A DNA stretch of 64,000 bases. It comes from Carex sylvatica (lineage: Eukaryota; Streptophyta; Magnoliopsida; Poales; Cyperaceae). Below the pieces are notes generated by a model. That model worked only from the letters and a program-made list of their open reading frames with translations. It made no database searches and had not been told where the DNA came from. The position numbers were made by a program, and so were the translations under genes. The stretch lies in NCBI GenBank assembly GCA_964058845.1, contig CAXKVR010000114.1:1-64000 (forward strand). The letters are read 5' to 3'. Of the stretch, positions 55,315-64,000 are shown one piece after another (within the stretch, counting starts at the first letter, position 1; every line of letters starts with the position of its first letter).

Positions 55315-55501
55315 TGTAGAAGTGTATTTAGGAAGATAATGGTAATGGTTAGAGAGCCGCTGGTACAAGCTTCTATTTTGGTTATTTTGTGGTTATATGG
55401 TAATGTAGTACTGTGGTTAAATGGTTAAATTCAGAAATGGTTAAAATGGTTTAATTCAGAAATGTTGAGATAATTTTGAATTTATAATGCCTTGTTATAT
55501 T
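55315..55501 (+). other. 3' flank of the NLR-D fusion
   Basis: This sequence is not NLR-derived. It contains repeated GGTTAAATTCAGAAATGG and GGTTTAATTCAGAAATG pieces and ends TAT before the CACTA terminus. It likely belongs to the same foreign segment as the tail. Confidence 0.4.
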
Positions 55502-57170
55502 CACTAGTGGAAAAACTGAAATTAGAATCGGTTATTTACGCACATTAGGATCGGAATTTAACCGATCCTGATCAGGGCGATACTAATACGAAACTAATCT
55601 GGATCGGTTCAACAACCGATTCTAAAAGTTTCAATTAGGGTCGGTTATTTAATATAACCGATCCAGATCATAACTATTAGGATCGGGTGTATGAAACAAC
55701 CAATCCTAATATTCAATAATCTGGATCGGTTATATTAAATAACCGATCATAATATGAGTTAATTTGGATCGGTTGTTTAAAATAACCAATCCAGATTAAT
55801 GAATATTAGGATCGGTTGTTTCATACAACTGATCCTACTTGTTATTTTTTTGTTTTTTTTAATACAGATCAGGAAATAACTATTAGGATTGGTTGTGTCA
55901 TAGAACCGATCGTAATAGTGTTAATTAGGATCGGGTATTAGATACAACCGATCGTAATAGTTATTTTGACCTTTTTTTTAAAAACAAATTGGTATTTAGA
56001 TCAGTTTTTCAAAATAACCAATCCTGATATTTTATTGAATCTAAAAAATATATTAAATGGCCAGCTTCCATATATATTTTGTTGGCCAACATGCTAAATT
56101 ATCACACATCCTAAATTGTATATCATACACATACACATCATAAATTAAATATCACATACACATCCTAAATTAAATATCATACACATCCTAAATAATTACA
56201 AAAAAAATCATGTTCATCCTAAATTATTACAAAATAAATCATGTTCATGCAAAGTTCACACATCCTAAATTGTTGTACTTCTTCTCGCCTTTATCTCATT
56301 TAGAAAAATTTGAATCCACATTAGGCGAAAGTCGCCCAAGCGTTGTACAGTATGTTTAGCGGGAATATCCTGTATTTTTTAAAATTTAGAAGAGAATGCA
56401 CAGTTAATTGTGTCTTTTATTATATTTGAAGCAACAATGCTTACTTTTGAAAAATATATAAAATGCATATATACCTTTAATGTTGGAAAAACATCAAGGA
56501 ATTCCTTTATTTTGTATTGCATGAACAACATGACATAATATGCATATTCTCAGTCGGTTGGTTGTTGTGGGCACTACATAACAAGTTTGAAAAAATTAAA
56601 ATGTATGTTAATGAGCATACAAATGGTTTATATGTCTAGATATTCACAAATTTTTGTATCTAGGCCCCTATAATCATATCTCAATGGAAACTATTGTCTT
56701 GCAATCGTTATGAATCTTTAAAGAAGTAACCATTTCCTTGCAGAAGACATTGTTGAAATATGAACACATTGAACAATTAGTGCTAACAAGAGATTTTAAA
56801 ATGATAAAATAATAAAAAAACCATTATTATTCTAAACAAACGTAAAATTTAGGAAGGCACTTACTCCTCGACCGCAGCAGTGATCATTAGCATTCTTTTA
56901 TGCTTCTTATCAGAATCGAACACATACAATGCACTTTCTCTTGGTATAAGAACGACCAATACTCAATTATTTCTGCATGTTAGGTTTGTAGCATGTCATA
57001 TTTTATAATTTCAATAAATTGAAATTTTTTTAATAAAATTAGAATATATATATAACACCAATATCTGATTATATGGTATGAATATCAATCTCTTATTCCG
57101 ATTTTCTTTGAGTGCTTTCTCTATGTATTGAAAAACACTTTCTGGTAATTATTCAACAGGTCGGCACATG
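55502..57170. mobile_element. One end of a CACTA (En/Spm) element
   Basis: The terminus is CACTAGTGGAAAAACTGAA at 55502. About 500 bp of subterminal repeats follow, built from GGATCGGTT and AACCGATCC in both orientations. Then comes GGCCAGCTTCCATATATATT and TACACATCCTAAATT repeats near 56060-56280. The opposite terminus and transposase are not in the window; the right limit is approximate. Probably a truncated or deletion-derived copy. Confidence 0.72.
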
Positions 57171-57375
57171 TTCTGCTGCTAGCGCACAATTAAACGAAAA
57201 AAGAAACTTTCAAATGGGTTGTTGCCACTAGCGCACTGCGCAGAGTAACCAAAAAGGAAATTTGCCTACAACATACCCAATTTCACCCTTATCCCTATCT
57301 GACTCATTGCATAGATCTTGTATGATACGGACATAGAAAACCAAAAAGGAGAAGAAAGAAATAGATGAGGCCTAG

Positions 57376-57720
57376 GGGTTTGCTAACGGGTACGGGCCGA
57401 GCGGGTAGGGTATACCCGGGGTCGGGTACGGGTATCACGGGTATACGGGTACCACGGGCCGGGTATCACGGGTATTTTTTTTTCAAAACCCGTACCCTGC
57501 CCGTCTTATACCCTTACCCGTGGTACCCTTGACGGGCAGAGCGGTCCGGGTAGGGTACCCAGTCCGGTTTTTTTTTTTTCTCTGTTTTTCTCTCTATTTT
57601 TTTTTTCTTTTTTCTGTTTTCTTTTTTGGCGGAAAATTCGAAATTTCAAAAAAAATTGAATTTTTAACGGGTCGGGTACAGATACGGGGCGGGTACGGGT
57701 CGGGTACGGATCGGGTACGG
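57376..57720. mobile_element. hAT-like element fragment with GGGTACGGG repeats
   Basis: The left end is CTAGGGGTTTGCTAACGGG. The interior has dense GGGTACGGG and GGGTATCACGGG repeats, then the opposite strand ACCCGTACCC, a T-rich core with TTTTTTTGGCGGAAAATTCG, and a second GGGTACGGG block. It is related to 33049-33539. It sits inside the duplicated block and replaces the left half of a Mutator-type MITE. Confidence 0.55.
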
Positions 57721-57724
57721 GTAC

Positions 57725-57868
57725 TGCAGTGAAGTTTTTTATTTTAAGGGGTCTCCAATTCAATCTGCGGTCCTCCAAAAATGGGTCCGCATATTGAATT
57801 GGAGGTTCTGGTATTTTTCGAATTCACCATAATTTGTGGATTTTTTTTTAACAGTGGTATTAATAAAA
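57725..57868. mobile_element. Right half of a CCGAAATTT-family MITE
   Basis: This matches 34400-34544 (GGGGTCTCCAATT ... GTATTAATAAAAATTTCG) followed by the same TATATACACC flank. The left half is missing where the hAT-like element lies. Confidence 0.7.
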
Positions 57869-57954
57869 ATTTCGATATATACACCAATGAAAATAACTCA
57901 AAATTCAACAAATCATATATAACTGCCATATAATCTCTTCAACTAATAATAACT

Positions 57955-59340
57955 GAATTTACAGAAAGGTTACAGAGAGTAGGAATAGTTGAATGGAACA
58001 AAAAATAATTTACATTTGTAATTTTTGCTTACTGGCTTATGATAAAAAAAAGAAAAATTACTTCTGCAATTTCTGATAAATGATCTTATGTGATATAAAC
58101 TCTAGAAAGGAACAAGCTTCCGGGTGAAATGTGGAGAGAAACCGGGTGAAAAAATTAATCATTACATAGATGTTGTACGATACGGTCATAGGAAACCAAA
58201 AAGGTGAAGAAAGAAATAGATGAGGCCTATGTGCTTTCTTTGCTCCAGCAACAACGTGACACATAAGAGGTCTGTTTTGGCCTTGCTTATAGAGATCAGT
58301 TGTGGCTGAATTTCTACAACTATTCGTGTTGAAGTTGATATTTAGTCCTCACCCGCAACACAATATAAATACATCTTTAGTAGAAAAAGAAATCCAATAA
58401 AATATTATATATATGTTAAAAGGTATGTACTTTTTCACAAAGCCCTTGAAATTATATATATTGTATTATTTAAGTAGCAAGAGGAAGACCCTCAAAACCC
58501 AAGAAATAGGGATCTGCCGCCTATCGCTGTCGTAGAGCAGCACCAGCCGCCAATGAACTTGCCGTCAAACACAGAAGCACAAGGCACGATTGCTCCTCAC
58601 AGGAATGGACCGACATTGAATTTTGAAATTTAGTGCAAAAAGATAGGCCTAGTTCACCCTTTGTTCCTATCTGATTGTTTGTTACTATGAAATAAAAAAA
58701 AAATTATTGTTGTTCGTCTGACTCAAATTTGAAGCCACTTGTCAATTGAAAAAAAAATAAAAAATAGGAATCGCTCCTCTCGGTTCTCTCTCCATGTTGA
58801 ATCTTCTTCAGTCCCACTCTCATCTTCTCTTCTCCAAGTCGAATCTCGTGGTCTAACCCGATTAGAGCATTTTTTGGTAACTTCCAATTTTATTTGTGCT
58901 TGTTTGATTTGTTTGAATGTAAATTTATCTTGTCAATTAGTAGAAGTGTAGCTGTGTTGAACAATAATTCCTTCCCTTCCAGATTTTATATCTTGAAAAA
59001 TAAATCAACACATCACTCCCAGAAATCCCTTCCCTCCCAGAAATCCCTTCCTATTTATCAACTTCAGAGAGATATTTTCAGTAAATCAAATCAATTATCA
59101 ATGCTAGATGTAGAATTCTAATTCTAACTTTAGAAGAAAATTCAACACCAGCTATTTATTACAAAACAAAAAATAAACCCAAGCCAACTAAGTAAAAAAT
59201 CGCAGAGACACCACCTCCCTCATGAGTCATGACTGCCTCATTCATGACTCATGAACTGGCCTTCTTTGACGATTCTTTCGTGACTCAGGATCTAATCCTT
59301 CATGAGTCATGAGTAACGCCATGACCTGTCTCAACAGTTT
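57955..59340. repeat. Duplicated block shared with 34618-36440
   Basis: This is colinear with 34618-36420 minus the Tourist-like MITE. It includes the inverted ATGAGTCAT motif at 59219-59255 and the CT-rich leader-like stretch near 58800. No gene is assigned. Confidence 0.7.
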
Positions 59341-60859
59341 TCTCTTTAGATTTATTTTTTCCTTCTTTGATATATAACTTGCCTTCTATTCCTCAACTTT
59401 CCTTCCTTGCATTGATAGTGAATATGTTATCTTGTGCCAGCTTGTCCATTCAATAGTATTTTTATATAATACTCAATTACCTAATGAGTTTGAACCAAAT
59501 AAGCTATTTGAATCCGAGTTTTGCACCTTAACAAAAATCTCCTTGGCTCCTCGATAGGAAGAGATCGACTTCGGTCTAAGCTGCAAGTCAATAGCCGAGG
59601 AAGACTAACAAGACATTGATCCTCCACCACGAATATTGAAGTAAATGATGTCGTCTGATCCTAGCGCGAGGAGAAGTTCAAACTGCACGGATCTTGGCAC
59701 AAGCAATTCAAATTCCAAGTGCTGGATCGGCCCAACGTCACTGACTCTAAAGAGGCCCACTTCTCAGCAACCCAATAACAGATAAATGAAGGTGATATGT
59801 CACCTGCGCGAAATTTGAAATGAGTTGGACCTAACATCTCGGCCAGCACGCAATTTGGCGTAGCAGATACCATTTTGTGCCGACAACACTGGCATTTTAA
59901 TCTCCAAGCAGTGCAAATGATTTTAAATGATGAATCTAAACCATTGAAATGAATCTACTTGACGAGTTATGCGTTTACATGTCAAACCTATCATTTTGGT
60001 CCTGCCTCTTTATCATTGGACGTATGTCATGCTGTTTACAAGCATTAATTTTATTATAATATGTCATGCTGTTTACAAGCATTAATTTTATTTTTATTAT
60101 ATGCAAATTATATATAAATATTGCATATATCAATATTGTGTACGTGCTTAATACAAAGTTCAACTCAAGGTCCTGGATGTTGTCCTTGCCCATGACATGT
60201 AATTTTTGTCATTGAGTAAATTATTTGTTAGTTTCGAAAAGTTAGTTGCTTCTTATTGAGCCATTCTTCTTTTCCTGAAATTTGTTGTGGTTTTTCAGTA
60301 GTCTAGTGGCAAATTATTTTGGAAGCGCTATGTACAATTAGATCATATTGGTATATGATTATATATTTTCCTAGTAGTCCCGAAATAAAATGAAGGAAAA
60401 GAAAAATAAAGTATGTATATTTGATATTTTCCTAATGGCAAATCATTTTGATTGCAGGAGGCAATATTGTCCGGATTAATTCTTTATCAATTGGCATATA
60501 TATGTCATGTTATCTAGAAGCGCTAATTTTATCTTTTAAGTATAAATTATTTTGAATTTTAAATATTTAAAGTATATGTATATTTGATACTTGCAATCGA
60601 TATGCCGTGCAATCTGTTGATAGACGAGTTCGAGAGAATTAATTATTTCTGAAATTATTTGCAATTGAAATAAAAATTATATAATTAGCTTCGTACTAAA
60701 AGCAACATTTTTACGGTTGATTCATGGCTGGTTTTCCAATTCAATTTCCTTTTGTCTACAAACAATGAATCAATTTAGAAACAAAATAATATAAATAATA
60801 CAGTTTCTCGGGCCATGGGACAAGTTAACCAACCACCCACTAGGCTAGTTTAATTGAAT
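59341..60859. other. Spacer between repeats and NLR-E
   Basis: 59480-59880 is more GC-balanced but has no recognised product. 60000-60130 holds a 50-bp direct repeat (ATGTCATGCTGTTTACAAGCATTAATTTTATT). The blocks at 60000 and 60440-60540 are copies of the NLR spacer module (GGCAATATTGTCCGG, CATGTTATCTAGAAGCGC). Nothing coding is supported. Confidence 0.5.
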
Positions 60860-61057
60860 TGGAGCGCTTATTTATTTTATTTTTATTAGGATAAGGTGGC
60901 AACGATAAAGGAGAGCTTATTATTATAATTTTATTTGGCGTAAGATGGCAACGACAAATGAGCACTTTATTTTAGTTTAATTTTTTTAGAATAAGCTAGC
61001 AACGATTAGGGAGGGCTCAGTAAAAAAATATTAAGGGACGATAAGGGAGCGCTTCCC
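60860..61057 (+). promoter_or_regulatory. CAACGATAAGG repeats upstream of NLR-E
   Basis: Four variants of CAACGATAARGGAGMGCTTA lie at about 60900, 60949, 61000 and 61037, after a GGAGCGCTTA half site at 60861. The last reads GACGATAAGGGAGCGCTTCC and ends about 270 bp before the NLR-E ATG. Pairs of the same motif occur upstream of NLR-B (about 15586-15648) and NLR-D (about 52731-52790). GATAAG is the core of plant I-box/GATA sites. Function is inferred. Confidence 0.5.
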
Positions 61058-61329
61058 ACTGTGTTATTCTACAGACCTACCTCTGTAGGTACATGCATGT
61101 TTGTGATCCACTAAATACGGTGAAGACAAGCATGCATGCATCTTGTTGGGCACGTACGTCGCGTAGGTACACGGTACACCTTCAAATTGGTAATATTATA
61201 TACTTGGAAAGGTTGATAGATTTTGATTAGTATTGATATTCTTACCAACTCAGATCTGAAGACTCAACTGCACTTTACTGGTTTCTCATTTTCACATCTC
61301 AGATCTAAAGAACAGAGCATACTTGCAAA

Positions 61330-64000
61330 ATGGCAGGGAATTTGATAACCTCTGTGCTCTCTCTAGCCACCAAATTGCTCCCCTCAATTACAGCCTCTGC
61401 CCAGGCTCCTTCCTCTTCATCAAATTCTAATAACTCAGAAAAGGAGCGTGCTCGTGCTGCTGAGGAGGATATGGAGAGCTTGATGCGAACTCTCACTTGG
61501 ATCAAGGCCACACTATATGATGCTGAGGAGAGGGAGATTAGTGACCGCTCTGTCAAGCTCTGGCTCAAGGAGCTCAAGAAGGTTGCTTATGATGCTGAGG
61601 ATGTGTTCAGCGAGTACCGATATGAGGTCACACGTGTTGAAGTAGAGGCAAAAAAGGCTTCTCAAGCATCCGGTTCTCACAAGAGAAAGCAGATGCAAGT
61701 GAGTGTCTTGTGCATATATAAAATGAAAGGATCTTGCTTGCGCTAGTGTTTTTGTTTTGTCATTGTGTGGTACTGAAAACAAATGAAGGATGCTTGAATT
61801 TCCTTTCTCCCTTTATATTTAAAGCTGGATTGGAATTCACTAGAGTGGCCACTTGTTTTATTACCAGCTTTTCAAATCTAACATCAGAGTGGTAACTTGA
61901 TCCCTTACTTTTATCAATTTTAGTTAACACATTAAAAAATTTGTCATACTTATGTAAGGCATTTCTTTTTGACAGTACATTGTTCCAATTCCTGATGTCA
62001 TGAAAGATCGGCTCAACAAATTAAGAAGTCGATTTGACGAAATTGCGAAAAATCGTGAGGATCTCCAATTAAGGGAGACTGACGGGGTGAGGCATCCCAA
62101 CAACAAAATTATACGACCCCAAACAGGACACATGGTGGATGAGGTGAGTATTTTTGGTAGAGATGCTGAAATATCGGAGATCATCAATTTCTTACTATCT
62201 GAAAAAGATAAGTCTTTTTCGATCATTTCAATTGTTGGCAAAGGTGGCCTCGGAAAAACCACCATTGCTCAACTTGTTTACAAAAATATGAGAGATTATC
62301 GGCTCTTTGATTTATTTGGGTGGGTATATGTCTCGGAAGAATTTGATGCCATTAGACTCACCAAAGCAACCATTGAATCAATCTCCTCTAAAATCGATTT
62401 GAGTGAGTTGAGCCCATTACAATATGAGCTTGCAGAAACTGTGAAGGGAAAAACAATATTGCTTGTTTTAGATGATGTGTGGAACGAGAATCAAAGTCTT
62501 TGGGAGTTGTTCCGGGTTCCTTTTAAGGTAGCAAAGGTAGTCAGAATTCTCGTGACAACAAGAAATAAAAAAGTTGCAGAGGTCATGCAAACAACAACCA
62601 GTTTTAGTCCTACTAACTTGCCTGAAGATTCATGCTGGCAGTTGTTTCAGCATTATGCATTTAGTGGTACAAATTACACCGGGCAAACACTCTTCTTGAA
62701 GAGAGAAATGGGAAGGGAGATAATGAGAAAGTGTGGTGGGTTGCCATTGGCTGTGAAGTCGATTGCAGGCCTCCTTAGGTATGAAACAAATGAAGATGGT
62801 TGGAGAGAAATTCTAGAAAGTGTTCTTTGGGAATCAAATATCTCGAATGATATATTTCCAGCACTTCAAATCAGCTTTGCCCATTTACCTGCTCACCTTA
62901 AGCCATGTTTTTTGTTTTGCTCAATGTACCCTAAAGATTACATATTACAAAAGATGAATTTGATAGATTTATGGATCTCTCATGGCTACATCAAGTACAG
63001 GGGCAAAAGAAGAATCACAGAAATTGGTGTTGAATATTATGAGGAGTTAAAAGAGAGGTCGTTTCTTGATAATTTTTCAGGCCAATCTTCAGAATGTTGT
63101 AAGCTGCACGATATAATTCATGACCTTGCTCGAATTAATTCTGAGAATGAGCATTATTCGGTGGAGTTAAATCAACCACTTGATACTCAAGAGAGAAATG
63201 TTCTGCTACAAGCACACCATCTATATGTAGGCGGTTTTGTGGGATATGCAAACCAAATTCTCCAACAAAATCTGAAGGGTTTAAGAACTCTTTCTACGGA
63301 TCTGAGAGAATGCGGCAAAGATTTGGAGCACGAGTTTTGTATAAACAATACAGAGGTAATGGACCTAAATTTGAAATTGTCTGAATATTATGAACAATGT
63401 TCGAGGGACATTGCCATATCTGACCTCACTGAATTTGAAGCACTCAGGGTATTGGATTTGAAAGGGTATAATTTGATAAACATACCTCCCTCTATTTCTA
63501 AGTTTAAACATCTTGTTTATCTCGGTGTTACTTCTTTGCGTCTTACAATGTTTCCACAATCCATTGGCCTTCTTTACAACCTGCAGACATTCATTATTGA
63601 TTGTTATTCTCTTACACATCTACCTGAAAGTATTGGTGATCTTGCTAACTTAGAGTTTCTAAATATTCACTCAAGCAAAGTTAAGAAGCTACCTGAATCA
63701 CTTTGTTCACTCAGTAACTTACAGAGATTAGTTGTTAAAGGTGGCAATTTAGAGGAAGTCCCTTTAGGTCTCAAAAATCTCTGCAACCTTCATGTATTAA
63801 CAGTTATTTCTAGCCGTATTCAAGCATTGCCTAATACAATAAGTTGTCTCAATAATTTAGAGGAGCTCAACTTTTTGCCTCCTGGAGGTTCAGTCAAAGA
63901 CACCCGCAAGCTGAATTATGTCCCTCATGGTGTTGTTAATTTTCCAGCAATAAAAGCATTGAATGCAAGGTTAAGAGTTAGAACTATTGCATGGTTAAAA
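61330..64000 (+). CDS. NLR-E: CC-NBS-LRR resistance protein (runs off the right edge)
   Basis: Exon 1 is 61330-61698 (123 codons, MAGNLITSVLS) with a GTGAGT donor. The phase-0 intron is 61699-61975 (GACAG acceptor). Exon 2 is open from 61976 to the window end, 675 codons with no stop found. CC domain: AYDAEDVFSEY. NB-ARC: GKGGLGKTT (residues 211-219), canonical LLVLDDVW (about 285-292), GLPLA (378-382) and LHD for MHD (500-502). LRRs begin near residue 570 (LRVLDLKGYN, LPESIGDLANLEFL). All key switch residues are present except the Met of MHD, which is Leu in the whole cluster. The leader ends TTGCAAAATGG. It is the most likely functional member of the cluster. Confidence 0.93.

Noticed and set aside
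59661..59873. 70-aa minus-strand ORF in a GC-balanced patch
   Set aside because: No recognisable motif and no second copy to test conservation; left as unassigned spacer.

Overview
This is a plant nuclear genomic window: AT-rich, intron-containing, crowded with LTR retrotransposons and MITEs, and built around a tandem cluster of coiled-coil NBS-LRR (CNL, RGA-like) disease-resistance genes on the + strand. The species cannot be fixed from the sequence alone; it is an angiosperm.

NLR cluster. Five members are visible. NLR-A (1-2498 and 7362-7842) enters from the left edge and is a pseudogene with several frameshifts and a Copia insertion in its LRR region. NLR-B (20465-25756) is open from start to stop in two exons, but carries Asn for the first Walker B Asp and has a 2.54-kb LTR insertion in its start codon. 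NLR-C (31480-33107) is cut off just after the P-loop region. NLR-D (54275-55314) keeps only the CC region, joined to an unrelated coiled-coil/transmembrane tail. NLR-E (61330-64000) is open to the window end and looks like the best functional candidate. All share the same architecture: a short CC exon of 366-372 bp, a phase-0 intron, then one large NB-ARC-LRR exon. The spacers between them are degenerate copies of one another, so the locus grew by block duplication. Two spacers carry the same antisense DUF620 pseudogene fragment.

Mobile DNA. There is a young, complete Ty1-copia element (2499-7361, indistinguishable 224-bp LTRs, 5-bp TSD, intact 1485-aa polyprotein). There is a young Ty3-gypsy Athila-type element (37082-48865, indistinguishable 1468-bp LTRs, TSD GCCCC, gag, pro-RT, RNase H-integrase and an Athila ORF downstream). 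A solo LTR lies at 17922-20461. There are also Mutator-type palindromic MITEs with CCGAAATTT ends, fold-back elements, hAT-like elements, a Tourist-like MITE and one end of a CACTA element.

Most unusual signal. The Athila element carries more than 30 copies of an odd palindrome with core CGG-N-CCG, almost always in pairs 20-21 bp centre to centre, spread over LTRs, UTRs and the inter-domain linkers of its ORFs. The unrelated solo LTR at NLR-B carries four pairs built the same way (TTGCGGGCCGCAA type, 21-22 bp apart). This shared spacing rule of two helical turns in two element families suggests a DNA-binding or chromatin function and is the best candidate for something undescribed. All alignments and translations were made by eye.
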